Assembly: GCA_900759105.1 (NCBI GenBank)
Contig: CAAETY010000066.1
Location: 1-64,000, forward strand
Source: Peptococcaceae bacterium
Lineage (GTDB): Bacteria > Bacillota > Peptococcia > Peptococcales > Peptococcaceae
Reading direction: 5' to 3'
Length of the DNA stretch: 64,000 nt
In this document: piece by piece, positions 42,238 to 50,584 of the stretch
Layout: each line of letters opens with the position of its first letter
Position numbering within the stretch: position 1 is the first letter of the stretch
The notes under the pieces: generated by a model
Seen by the model: the letters and a program-made list of their open reading frames with translations, nothing else
What the model was told of the DNA's origin: nothing
Database searches by the model: none
Translations under genes and position numbers: made by a program

Positions 42238-42924
42238 CTATTTTTTGTAAATAAATCGTTTGCCTTTGGCATAGGCCAAAATGGCCGCTTCGTCTTCTAT
42301 GACCAAGCCTAGTTCAGTGCGCTTTAACGCGCCTTGGTCCTCCAATTGCTTCAGGATTCGTACCACACTCACGCGATGAATACCCAAATAACGTGCCAAT
42401 TCGCTATTGTTTTCAACCTTTGCCACGAGTATGCCGTTTTCTTCGACAATACTGTGGTAAATAATGTCGCACAGCGCATTGGCAGCTTTGCCACCATGGC
42501 GGCGATGGTATTTATCATCCAAGCTGTCGTAGCTATTAATAGCGGTAGACACCAATGCATGCAATAAATCCGGATGGCGGTTTGCATAGGCATAAAAATC
42601 CTGCATGTCGATGTCATAACAACGACACGGCGTTTTGGCCACAAAGGTGGTCGTGCTGATTTTGCTGTCGCTATAAAACATCAGCAAATCCAAAAACCGT
42701 TTAAGTCCGCTTGCCGGGGTAAGGGTTTCGTAAATAATCTCTGTGCCCTCATCCGTCAAGGATTTGCGATAACAGCTACCTTTGACCAAAAAATGGATTT
42801 TCTCCACATGTTTGCCCAAGGGAATAATGACCGCACCTTTTTCATAGGTATGCGCTGTCAAAGCTTGTTTTTCTTTAAGCTCTTCTATAAGCCAATCTAT
42901 GAGTGGTTCTATTTCGGTCATCAT
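42238..42924 (-). CDS. Crp/Fnr-family transcriptional regulator
   Basis: A 228-residue regulator: a cyclic-nucleotide-binding-like beta roll (about 20-130), a dimer helix, and a C-terminal winged HTH (NNSELARYLGIHRVSVVRILKQL, recognition helix in the second half). The N-terminal cysteine cluster of iron-sulfur Fnr is absent, so the effector is more likely a small molecule. A palindrome TAACATATGTTA lies in its own promoter and may be its binding site. Cotranscribed with the DUF554 gene. Start ATG or the following ATG; AGAGG is close by. Confidence 0.88.
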   Translation of the reverse strand: MMTEIEPLIDWLIEELKEKQALTAHTYEKGAVIIPLGKHVEKIHFLVKGSCYRKSLTDEGTEIIYETLTPASGLKRFLDLLMFYSDSKISTTTFVAKTPCRCYDIDMQDFYAYANRHPDLLHALVSTAINSYDSLDDKYHRRHGGKAANALCDIIYHSIVEENGILVAKVENNSELARYLGIHRVSVVRILKQLEDQGALKRTELGLVIEDEAAILAYAKGKRFIYKK

Positions 42925-42995
42925 GGTTCTTCCTCTCTTTTGCTCAGGGCTTTGCCTTTCTGCGTTTATAGACTATCATTTTGGGGATAACGATT

Positions 42996-43024
42996 GGTAT
43001 AACATATGTTACATGATAACACAA
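42996..43024 (-). promoter_or_regulatory. Promoter of the Crp-DUF554 operon with embedded palindrome
   Basis: Minus strand: -35 TTGTGT (43019-43024), 17-base spacer, -10 TATACC (42996-43001). The perfect palindrome TAACATATGTTA (43000-43011) overlaps the -10 edge, a position expected for a repressor. The rest of the 42925-43088 gap shows no gene. Confidence 0.5.
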
Positions 43025-43088
43025 ATTGTTCTATAATGAATTCTTTCGCCAATGAATTGGGCATTGGTTGTATTGTGACCGGTGCAGC

Positions 43089-43116
43089 AAAAACGCCCCT
43101 GCGATTTGCAGGGGCG
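43089..43116 (-). terminator. Terminator of the ECF sigma/anti-sigma operon
   Basis: Perfect 9-bp minus-strand stem CGCCCCTGC / GCAGGGGCG with an AAATC loop followed by TTTTT. Confidence 0.93.
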
Positions 43117-43140
43117 AAACACTATGGGTGAATGGTACCG

Positions 43141-44361
43141 TTAGCTATTAAAACCGCCCTCCCATGTTGGCATGTTGGTGATGTATTCATCGGCTACAGC
43201 AGGAACGTAGTAAGCGCCATAGGTTTGTAGATTAGTCGTGACGCTGTCTTGCTGTGGCAATGCCACGTAAAAGCGATAGTATGGCATATAGTACGCTTCA
43301 CCAACGCTATTGCGGTAGACGAGTTCAACCTTCGCGATGGCGTCTTCGCCCGGGAATGGTGTTTGCACATTCGTAAGGTAATGCCCTTGACTCAGCAGGG
43401 CTTGGGCGTCCTCAGCGCTGATGATTGGATAGTCACCGACCTTGTCGCTCAAATCGGTATGGAAAATGCGAACCATCATGAGGTTTCCTTGTCCATCGCT
43501 ATAGAAGGCCACGCGGTTAAAATGATAATTCAAGAAGGCTTGGGTGTCATCCTCATTGCCTTCATAGAATTCAAGCTGATACCGCTGCTGTCCGTCATAG
43601 GTATAGTCGCCGCCATGAATATTGACTTGTGGATTGTCCATGCCAAGGAGGTCGGCATAGGTATCCTTGAGATGGGCAGCCACTTGTTCCAGTTCCTCAT
43701 AGGTGGCGTTGTCGGTAAAGTGAAGCCCTTCCGGCAAGGCGACTGTTGGTTCAAAGAAGATTTCCGTCGTCAAATCGCCATTCACTTGAATACGCATACC
43801 CTCCGCCGTTGCCAAAAGCTGTTCCGGTCCATTCAAGCGTGCCTTGGTGGCAGCATCGGCATCCTTGAATTCGTCCTGAATGGCTTTGAGTGTGCTTTCA
43901 TCGTAGGTATCCTTCGCAAATACTTCTGTGACGTCAAGGTTGTCGGTATCAAGGCCCAGTCGCTCGGCCACGTCAAGAAGAGTGGCACGCATGGCGTCTT
44001 CATCACCGCCAACAATCATCCCTCGCTCACTCACTAGGAGGGTGTTTTTATACACCGGCAAGCTTGATGGAGCATTTGCCACATTGCACGGGTTGGCATT
44101 GACAAGCTCGGATGCGTCGTGGGCCATATATCCTTCAAAGCCCATGCCCTGACTGTTTTCTTCGATGGTGAGCATTGGCAGAGTCGGTGTGTCTTCATGA
44201 GGCAAAAGTTTCACCCCCACCAAGGCCACACAGGCGACACAGGCAGCGACTGCCACCCATTTCAGCCAGCGTCGTGGTTGTTTTTGGGTATATTTTTCGG
44301 CCTCTTCGATGTATTCCGGCGCAATATTCGCTATTTTGTCTAAAAAATCGTTGCCTCTCAT
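43141..44361 (-). CDS. Putative anti-sigma factor, single-pass membrane protein
   Basis: A 406-residue protein. A short cytoplasmic N-terminus (1-32) is followed by one membrane span (about 33-52, WVAVAACVACVALVGV) and a large extracytoplasmic part of about 350 residues that I do not recognise. The layout, and the ATGA overlap with an ECF sigma gene just upstream, is that of a cognate anti-sigma factor. No zinc-binding HxxxCxxC motif is present in the N-terminus, so it would belong to a non-ZAS class. The role is inferred from position and topology. Confidence 0.65.
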   Translation of the reverse strand: MRGNDFLDKIANIAPEYIEEAEKYTQKQPRRWLKWVAVAACVACVALVGVKLLPHEDTPTLPMLTIEENSQGMGFEGYMAHDASELVNANPCNVANAPSSLPVYKNTLLVSERGMIVGGDEDAMRATLLDVAERLGLDTDNLDVTEVFAKDTYDESTLKAIQDEFKDADAATKARLNGPEQLLATAEGMRIQVNGDLTTEIFFEPTVALPEGLHFTDNATYEELEQVAAHLKDTYADLLGMDNPQVNIHGGDYTYDGQQRYQLEFYEGNEDDTQAFLNYHFNRVAFYSDGQGNLMMVRIFHTDLSDKVGDYPIISAEDAQALLSQGHYLTNVQTPFPGEDAIAKVELVYRNSVGEAYYMPYYRFYVALPQQDSVTTNLQTYGAYYVPAVADEYITNMPTWEGGFNS

Positions 44362-44918
44362 AGCTCATACCCCTCCTTCTCAAGATAGGTGCGCAATTGC
44401 TCGCGCAAACGGTAGAGTGTTGTTTTGACCTTGCTTTGGCTAAGCCCATAACGTGCGGCAATGTCGGCGATGCTGTCCAAGTACCAATAGCGGCGCACAA
44501 AGAGGGTGCGTTTTTCTTGAGATAGGCTCGTCAAAAAGCCGTTGATTGCTTCTGCAAAGAGTTTTTCATCCAAGCGACACATCCCGTCATTGGGTGCCGG
44601 AATGCATTCCTCCATTTCCTGACTGAGCGCATTGACATAGGCGCTGCGTTTGAGACGATTGCGATTTCTACAGCAATTGAGCGCCACATGGCGGGTGATG
44701 CGTGCCAAAAACGCATAAAGATAATTCACCGGCTCATGAGGCGGGATGGATTTCCAAGCCGCCATATAGGTGTCGTTTTCACATTCCTCGGCGGTCTGAT
44801 GATCCTCCACAATGCCCTGCGCCAAGCGGTAGAGCCGCTGACCGTATTTCTCGGTGCTTTCTTGGATGGCGGCTTCGTTTCGTGTAAGGTACAATTCTAC
44901 TATTTTGTTATCGTCCAT
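44358..44918 (-). CDS. ECF-type sigma-70 family sigma factor
   Basis: A 186-residue sigma factor with region 2 (about 20-90; ECENDTYMAAWKSIPP contains the polymerase-binding helix) and region 4 (about 125-180; SIADIAARYGLSQSKVKTTL as HTH). Region 3 is absent, as in ECF sigmas. I chose the ATG at 44918, behind a purine-rich GGTGAGGGG box; a nine-codon longer frame lacks one. Coupled to the anti-sigma gene. A TGTAACC motif on the minus strand at 44988-44994 could be an ECF -35 for self-activation, but no sure -10 is seen. Confidence 0.88.
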   Translation of the reverse strand: MDDNKIVELYLTRNEAAIQESTEKYGQRLYRLAQGIVEDHQTAEECENDTYMAAWKSIPPHEPVNYLYAFLARITRHVALNCCRNRNRLKRSAYVNALSQEMEECIPAPNDGMCRLDEKLFAEAINGFLTSLSQEKRTLFVRRYWYLDSIADIAARYGLSQSKVKTTLYRLREQLRTYLEKEGYEL

Positions 44919-45001
44919 TCCCCTCACCTTCCTTTTTTTCTTCAATCAAATCCCCTTCACTTTAATAAGCACCGTTTAATGTGGAATGGTTACACTTTTT
45001 C

Positions 45002-45039
45002 AAAAAAATAACCACTCTATTTTTCAATACAGTGGTTAT
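45002..45039 (-). terminator. Terminator of the sirtuin gene
   Basis: Perfect 9-bp minus-strand stem ATAACCACT / AGTGGTTAT with a 14-base loop followed by seven T. Confidence 0.88.
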
Positions 45040-45060
45040 GAAAAATTTCCTTCTATCTAA

Positions 45061-45921
45061 TTACATCGCCTGCTTCATGGCCAAAAGCGCGCGAATGACG
45101 TCGGCGGCATCGCGATTAATCGAGTGTGATTGCTTGGCGATGGGCTTCGGTATTTCCGGATAGGCGATTTCAATGTCGCTGTCGGCATAATCTACAGTAA
45201 TGCGAAAGAATTGCGCCTCAGGGCGTTCACCGGTTATGCGCTCAAAGGGCACGCGAATGACACCGGCGGAGTTAAAGCCGACACCAAATTCCACAATGGC
45301 CATGCTGTGCCCTTCAGAGCGTGCAAGAAAATCCCGATACCGTGCTTCGCCCTCGGCATGGGCTTTGGTATCACGAAACGCCATACGCAAAGGTGCGCCA
45401 CAATGCGGACAATGCGGGAGATAGGCCTCGTTAACGGTCAAATCATCCGGATTGGTATGCGCACGAATCAAATCAAGTGCGGGCGCAATGTCCCATTCGT
45501 CATCACAGCAGCCGTTTGTGCAAATTAGGGTTAGATAATGTCCTTGGGCTTCAAAGATACGTTCCTCCGGGAAGCCGGCTTTATAAAATTGACGGTCAAC
45601 GTTGGAGGTAATCACATGATAATTCATACCATCTAAGAACGCTTTGAGGTCATGGTAAAGCGCGAGCCCCGGCATGTCTAACACCATGGTTTTGATGTGA
45701 CGCGCCAGATAGCCCCATTGTTGGCCGGCAAGCCACCCTTTGTAGCTAAAGGTTTGATAATCGCTGTGCACCCCTTGTGCCCATAGCGCAGGGTAATCGG
45801 CACGAAAAACCTTTTCGTTTGCAAAGCTTATGCCAGCTGCGGCAGAAAGTCCGGCGCCAGCTCCGATGAGCACATAGTCACTATCATTCATGGCGTTAAA
45901 CAAGCGTTCAATGTCATTCAT
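45061..45921 (-). CDS. Sir2-family protein resembling class M sirtuins
   Basis: A 286-residue NAD-dependent enzyme. The nucleotide loop is GAGAGLSAAAG (20-30). Zinc ligands are probably Cys134, Cys138 or Cys139, Cys171 and Cys174. The active site reads SNVD (Asn107) and EAQG (Gln126): canonical deacetylases have H-G there, so the catalytic His is replaced by Gln. That replacement, with Asn and Gln 19 residues apart, is a mark of class M sirtuins (SirTM), which are protein ADP-ribosyltransferases. The usual SirTM partners (macrodomain protein, GcvH-like, lipoate ligase) are not next to it. An extended -10 (TGCTATAAT) lies at 45960-45968. Confidence 0.82.
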   Translation of the reverse strand: MNDIERLFNAMNDSDYVLIGAGAGLSAAAGISFANEKVFRADYPALWAQGVHSDYQTFSYKGWLAGQQWGYLARHIKTMVLDMPGLALYHDLKAFLDGMNYHVITSNVDRQFYKAGFPEERIFEAQGHYLTLICTNGCCDDEWDIAPALDLIRAHTNPDDLTVNEAYLPHCPHCGAPLRMAFRDTKAHAEGEARYRDFLARSEGHSMAIVEFGVGFNSAGVIRVPFERITGERPEAQFFRITVDYADSDIEIAYPEIPKPIAKQSHSINRDAADVIRALLAMKQAM

Positions 45922-45971
45922 TGCATTTTCTCTTTCGTCTTCATTGATGCTATAACCCTATTATAGCATAC

Positions 45972-46003
45972 AAAAACACCCCGTTGCCGCAAGCAACAGG
46001 GTG
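45972..46003 (-). terminator. Terminator of the ABC exporter operon
   Basis: Minus-strand stem CACCCTGTTGC / GCAACGGGGTG (one mismatch) with a TTGCG loop followed by TTTTT. Confidence 0.9.
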
Positions 46004-46010
46004 CAGTCAA

Positions 46011-48602
46011 TTATTCAACAGATTTGAGTGATTCTGCCATGTGGATTTTGGAAATCTTGCGACGCATGATAAGCTGTGTCACCATTGCAAAAATCATCGT
46101 TAAAACAAAGGCAATGACATAGTTTTGCCAGCTGACCACTGCATCAAAGCGAAGTCCATCCACAACAATCTGCGCCATGACAAAGGCATGCAGGGTTTTA
46201 CCCAAAAGCAATCCAAAGAGCGCGCCGCAAACTGAAAGCGCTGTGTTTTCACGGAATACATAGGCATTGGTTTCGTAGCCATAGAACCCCAGCACCTTCA
46301 AGGTAGCAATTTCGCGAATACGTTCGCTGATGTTAATATTCGTGAGGTTATAGAGCACAATAAACGCCAATAAGCCGGCACAGAGAATAATAACCACCAC
46401 AATCAAATCAAGGCTGTCGAGCATATCGCCAAACATATCCATGGAATCTTCCACCACAGATACTCTGGTCACAAAGTCCTTGCTCATCATCCTTGCGGCA
46501 GTCTTGTGAGAATCTACGCCATCCTTAAATATCATATAAGCACTGTTGACATCGGTTTGGCCAAAGTCGTTTTTTAACGTGTTGCGCGTGATATAGCTGT
46601 TGTTTGAAATATAGTTATCAAACACGCCGCTTACAGTAAACGTTGCTTCGTGCATATCGCTGTCACGAATCACCACTTCATCGCCGGCCGACACACCAAG
46701 ACGCTCTGCCATACCACGGTCCAAGAGGATTTCGTTATCTTTCGGGAACGAAAGGGATTTTTCCCCATCATGCCAATCAAAGAAGGTTTCTGTGGCTTTG
46801 GCATCCACCGGTGCATTCAAGGAAAGACTGTGAGTAATGCCATTGGCGGAAATATCCACACTTCCCGTATAGGCGTACAGCATTTTATCGATGTCCTTCG
46901 CAAATTCCGTTTCCAAATCAGCGCGTTCATCCTCTGTCAGGGAGCGATTAAAGATTGCGGACGCATCGTACAAATCAATTTGTCCATACTGCACATCTAC
47001 CACGCCTTCGAAGTTATCTTGAAGCGCAAGCCCGGTTACAATCAACGCCGTGCAACCGCCAATCCCTAAAAGCATCATAAAGAAGCGATTTTTGTAGCGG
47101 AACAAATTGCGCACGGTAATTTTTTGCAAAAAGGACAAGCTATTCCACACCGGCTTCACCCGTTCAAGCGGATTGCGCTTGCCGGCTTTCGGCGCCTTTG
47201 GACGAATGAGGTTGGCCGCTGTTTTGCTCAAGTCGCTGCGGCCGCAAATCCATGTCACGCCCATGGTACAAACCAAGCTCACCACAAGAGAAATAAGCAA
47301 GAGCTTGGCATCAAACACGTACATTATCTTGTCCGGGAAAGCGTAATACGTTGAATACGCTGTCCAGAAAATAGTAGGAAACCCCCACGTCCCCAAGAAA
47401 TATCCTAGGATACAGCCCAGTAGACCGGAGCTACCGGAATAAATCATATATTTACTGAGGATTTTGCCGTTGGAATAACCCATTGATTTGAACACACCGA
47501 TTTGTGTACGCTGTTCGTTCATCATGCGAGTCATGGTGGTGACACATACCAAGGCTGCCACGAGGAAGAAGAAAATTGGGAACACCTTTGCTATCGCACT
47601 CACAATACTGGAGTCACTCTTAAAGAATTGATAGCCCACATCTTCATCACGGGTCAATACATACACTTCCGGCGCTTTTGGTGTCTTTATGCTATCCAAC
47701 GCATCCTGCGCTTTTTTCTGCTGCGCTTCTGCTTCGGCAATTGTTTCAGCCGGTGCGCCCATTGCCTTTGCTTGTGCCACACCCTGCTTAGCCATCGCAA
47801 GGCCCTGTTCTGCCTTGTCGCGCCCAGCGTTCACTTGCTTCACAATGTCGTCATAGCGCGTATTCACACACTTTTCAGTTAAAGCAGTAATGGCATCGGT
47901 ATGCTTTTTGATGGCATTGTCGTATTCCTCGGTGTAAATCTGTCCCGGCACATTCATATCGAGAAAGATTTCTGAATAATACTCAGCCGTAAAAGCAGAT
48001 TCCGGTGCATAATAGATAGCAGCCACTTCCCCGCTTCCAAGCTCGGTACTCAAGCTCCCCATGCGCATATTGAGTGGTGAATCCACAATCCCAACGATTT
48101 TCATGGTCTTGCTTTCCAATGCATGCTGGGTATCCTTATCATTGGAATCGGTAATAGTCACCGTACGCCCCACATCCTCCGCATGATAATACGCCGAGTC
48201 TGCCACGCATTCCATATCATTTTCAGGAAGTCTGCCTTCCTTGAGTTTGAGCTTGTTGACATCCTTTGTGATGGAATGAATACGGCCAACAAATTCGCCA
48301 TCACGCTTTCCATCTGTTACAAACGCGTCCACACGAAAAGCACCGTTGGCATGCGCCACATCCTTGCCCTTAGCAAGGGTTGCAACATCATCCTTTTCGA
48401 AGCCAATCGTTGACAGCAAACGATAGTCATAGTAGTTTTGCGCCGCCAAATAGCGGTCGCCGGTTTTTAACATTGCACTTTCACTCACCATGAGCCCGGC
48501 AAAAAAGCCAACACCCAATGCAACAATGAGCAAAATGGCAATATATCGTCCTAAGCTCGATTTGATTTCGCGCAAAGACGATTTGAGTAAACTTTTTTCC
48601 AT
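46011..48602 (-). CDS. FtsX/MacB-type ABC transporter permease
   Basis: An 863-residue permease. A first membrane span (about 20-40) is followed by a long extracytoplasmic domain with a coiled-coil stretch (about 255-305, VNAGRDKAEQGLAMAKQGV). Then come three spans with an FtsX-like domain (about 335-470), a second extracytoplasmic domain, and a final three-span FtsX domain. The start is the ATG at 48602 with a GAGGTG box; the longer frame overlaps the ATPase gene. It ends in a terminator and follows the ATPase gene by ten bases. Such exporters handle peptides, lipids or antimicrobials; the substrate is not evident. Confidence 0.88.
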   Translation of the reverse strand: MEKSLLKSSLREIKSSLGRYIAILLIVALGVGFFAGLMVSESAMLKTGDRYLAAQNYYDYRLLSTIGFEKDDVATLAKGKDVAHANGAFRVDAFVTDGKRDGEFVGRIHSITKDVNKLKLKEGRLPENDMECVADSAYYHAEDVGRTVTITDSNDKDTQHALESKTMKIVGIVDSPLNMRMGSLSTELGSGEVAAIYYAPESAFTAEYYSEIFLDMNVPGQIYTEEYDNAIKKHTDAITALTEKCVNTRYDDIVKQVNAGRDKAEQGLAMAKQGVAQAKAMGAPAETIAEAEAQQKKAQDALDSIKTPKAPEVYVLTRDEDVGYQFFKSDSSIVSAIAKVFPIFFFLVAALVCVTTMTRMMNEQRTQIGVFKSMGYSNGKILSKYMIYSGSSGLLGCILGYFLGTWGFPTIFWTAYSTYYAFPDKIMYVFDAKLLLISLVVSLVCTMGVTWICGRSDLSKTAANLIRPKAPKAGKRNPLERVKPVWNSLSFLQKITVRNLFRYKNRFFMMLLGIGGCTALIVTGLALQDNFEGVVDVQYGQIDLYDASAIFNRSLTEDERADLETEFAKDIDKMLYAYTGSVDISANGITHSLSLNAPVDAKATETFFDWHDGEKSLSFPKDNEILLDRGMAERLGVSAGDEVVIRDSDMHEATFTVSGVFDNYISNNSYITRNTLKNDFGQTDVNSAYMIFKDGVDSHKTAARMMSKDFVTRVSVVEDSMDMFGDMLDSLDLIVVVIILCAGLLAFIVLYNLTNINISERIREIATLKVLGFYGYETNAYVFRENTALSVCGALFGLLLGKTLHAFVMAQIVVDGLRFDAVVSWQNYVIAFVLTMIFAMVTQLIMRRKISKIHMAESLKSVE

Positions 48603-48612
48603 GGCACCCACC

Positions 48613-49323
48613 TCACCATTCGATATCATCAATGGATATAGGGTTTGGATTGAGCTCCATTTTCTCCACTTGGCCGCTCTTGACATGAATAACACGATCC
48701 GCCATTGGGCAAAGGGCCAAATTGTGCGTTACGATAACAACCGTCATATTGTTCTTGCGACAGGTATCTTGCAAAAGCTTCAAAATGAGTTTCCCGGTAT
48801 TGTAGTCAAGGGCACCGGTCGGCTCATCACAAAGAAGGAGCTTTGGATTTTTTGCAAGGGCTCTGGCAATCGCCACACGTTGCTGTTCACCACCGGATAG
48901 CTGTGCCGGGAAATTGTTCTTGCGGTCACCAAGCCCCACTTCATCCAACACATCCGATGGATTGGCCGGTTTTTTGCAAATTTGCGTTGCAAGCTCCACA
49001 TTTTCCAACGCTGTAAGATTTGGAATCAGGTTATAGAATTGAAATACAAAACCAATGTCGTAACGACGATAGGTTGTCAAATCACGTTCGTTGTAGCCGG
49101 CAATGTTTTTGCCATCCAGCCACACTTCACCACTAGAAAGTGCATCCATCCCACCAAGAATATTAAGAAGCGTGGTCTTTCCCGCACCGGATGCCCCTAC
49201 AATGATACAAATTTCACCCTGCATCACCTCAAAGCTCACATCACGGAGCGCTTCAATGGACACGTCCCCCACTTTGTAGGTCTTCTTTACATTTTTAAAA
49301 CTGATAAAAGGTTCCATTGCCAT
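48613..49323 (-). CDS. ABC transporter ATP-binding protein (LolD/MacB type)
   Basis: A 236-residue ATPase with Walker A GASGAGKTT (about 42-50), signature LSGGEQQRVAIARAL and Walker B LLLCDEPTGALD, the D-loop wording typical of the MacB/LolD branch. It pairs with the FtsX-type permease directly downstream. AAAGGA precedes the ATG. A minus-strand TATAAT with TGC extension lies at 49373-49378. No regulator or two-component pair of the bacitracin type is adjacent. Confidence 0.93.
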   Translation of the reverse strand: MAMEPFISFKNVKKTYKVGDVSIEALRDVSFEVMQGEICIIVGASGAGKTTLLNILGGMDALSSGEVWLDGKNIAGYNERDLTTYRRYDIGFVFQFYNLIPNLTALENVELATQICKKPANPSDVLDEVGLGDRKNNFPAQLSGGEQQRVAIARALAKNPKLLLCDEPTGALDYNTGKLILKLLQDTCRKNNMTVVIVTHNLALCPMADRVIHVKSGQVEKMELNPNPISIDDIEW

Positions 49324-49455
49324 GTTCCTTTCTCAATAGTCGTCAACGCACACTATCTATCTTATTAATATCATTATAGCATTTTTTTGCCGGGCTTTGA
49401 TAAAGAAGATAATTTATTTAGCATGAATTGTGACACCATCGCCACTTTGTGGCAC

Positions 49456-49484
49456 AAAAAAAGCCCTTGCTTTTGCAAGAGCTT
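49456..49484 (-). terminator. Terminator of the recG-rsmD-coiled-coil operon
   Basis: Minus-strand stem AAGCTCTTGC / GCAAGGGCTT (one mismatch) with an AAAA loop and seven T. Confidence 0.9.
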
Positions 49485-49495
49485 GTAGAAATCAA

Positions 49496-50002
49496 TTATT
49501 CTTCGGTATGTACTTCCAGGTCGGAGGCACCCGGTCTGTTGTTTTGCATCGCATCGATGGATTTTTGGATATCTGCGCGACCTTCCTGTACCACTTCGTA
49601 GTACACGGTGAGTTGGTTTTCAAGCTTATCCATCAAATCATGTGCGTAGATAAAGGCACCTTCAATGATTTCATGCGCTTGTTTTTCCGCATGGTTGAGG
49701 ATATTTTCAGCTTCTGCATCAGCACGACGAACCACTTCGTCTTCGCTGATAAGCATTGCCGCATGGTCCTTGGCAGCTTGGATGATTTTATCATGTTCTT
49801 CTTGCGCTGCTTGGATAATGCGTTCTTCATCCTTTTTAATCCATTGCGCATCTTGAATAGCAACAGGAATGGCTGCACGCAATTCATCAATCAATTCATA
49901 GACTTCTGATTCTTCGAGGATGATTTGCTCTTTGTTAAGCAATGGCTGCTTGGCATTTTCTGCCATATAAGCCAACTTATTAATCAATTCCATAATTTCC
50001 AT
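49496..50002 (-). CDS. Coiled-coil protein resembling ATP synthase b-subunit/DivIVA-like proteins
   Basis: A 168-residue, almost wholly helical and charged protein. Residues about 55-140 form a long amphipathic coiled coil (KKDEERIIQAAQEEHDKIIQ and so on) with no membrane span. Similar proteins sit beside rsmD and coaD in many Clostridia and are often annotated as ATPase or hypothetical; no ATP-binding motif is present. GGAGG lies nine bases before the ATG. It follows rsmD by 21 bases and closes the operon. Function unknown; a structural role is plausible. Confidence 0.7.
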   Translation of the reverse strand: MEIMELINKLAYMAENAKQPLLNKEQIILEESEVYELIDELRAAIPVAIQDAQWIKKDEERIIQAAQEEHDKIIQAAKDHAAMLISEDEVVRRADAEAENILNHAEKQAHEIIEGAFIYAHDLMDKLENQLTVYYEVVQEGRADIQKSIDAMQNNRPGASDLEVHTEE

Positions 50003-50023
50003 CTAAGTTTCCCTCCAGCTAGG

Positions 50024-50572
50024 TTATATCGTTCTAAAGAAATTCAGAACCGTCTCTCCATAGGATTTTGATTTATAACATTCAATCTCTGTTTCAGCGC
50101 ACGTAAAAGGAGTGCTTTTTGAGTGTTCTGATACGAGTATACCATATTCCGAAAGCAAATGATACTTTAACACCAAAGAAATAACCGTTGCATATAAATT
50201 TTTTAGGTATGGCGGATCCAGCAAAATCAAGTCAAATGCTGTTCCTTCCAATCGGGCAAGCACTGAAAGGGTATCGCCTTCAATGACCTGTGCACGGTCT
50301 TCGTAATGACATTTTTTAATGTTTTGGCGAAGGATTTTGAGCGTTTCTGGGTCGCGTTCAATAAATACCGCACGTTTGGCGCCACGACTTAAGGCTTCTA
50401 AACCCAAGTTTCCGGTACCGGCAAAGGCGTCCAAGACGATGCTTTCGTTGTCCAAATCCATTTGAATGATGTTAAACAGGCTTTCTTTCACACGGTCCGC
50501 CGTTGGTCGCGTGTTTAATCCCGGCACAGCGTCAAGCTTGGTGCCACGTCGTTCTCCTGCAATGATTCTCAT
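50024..50572 (-). CDS. rsmD: 16S rRNA (guanine(966)-N2)-methyltransferase
   Basis: A 182-residue SAM-dependent methyltransferase acting on the 30S subunit. It has the N-terminal MRIIAGERRG block, the SAM loop DAFAGTGNLGLEALSRG and the catalytic DPPY (in LLDPPYLKN). Length and order match RsmD. It begins 12 bases after recG and is followed by the coiled-coil gene. In many relatives coaD comes next; here coaD lies on the other side of recG beyond a plus-strand gene. Confidence 0.94.
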   Translation of the reverse strand: MRIIAGERRGTKLDAVPGLNTRPTADRVKESLFNIIQMDLDNESIVLDAFAGTGNLGLEALSRGAKRAVFIERDPETLKILRQNIKKCHYEDRAQVIEGDTLSVLARLEGTAFDLILLDPPYLKNLYATVISLVLKYHLLSEYGILVSEHSKSTPFTCAETEIECYKSKSYGETVLNFFRTI

Positions 50573-50584
50573 ATGCGCTCCTTT

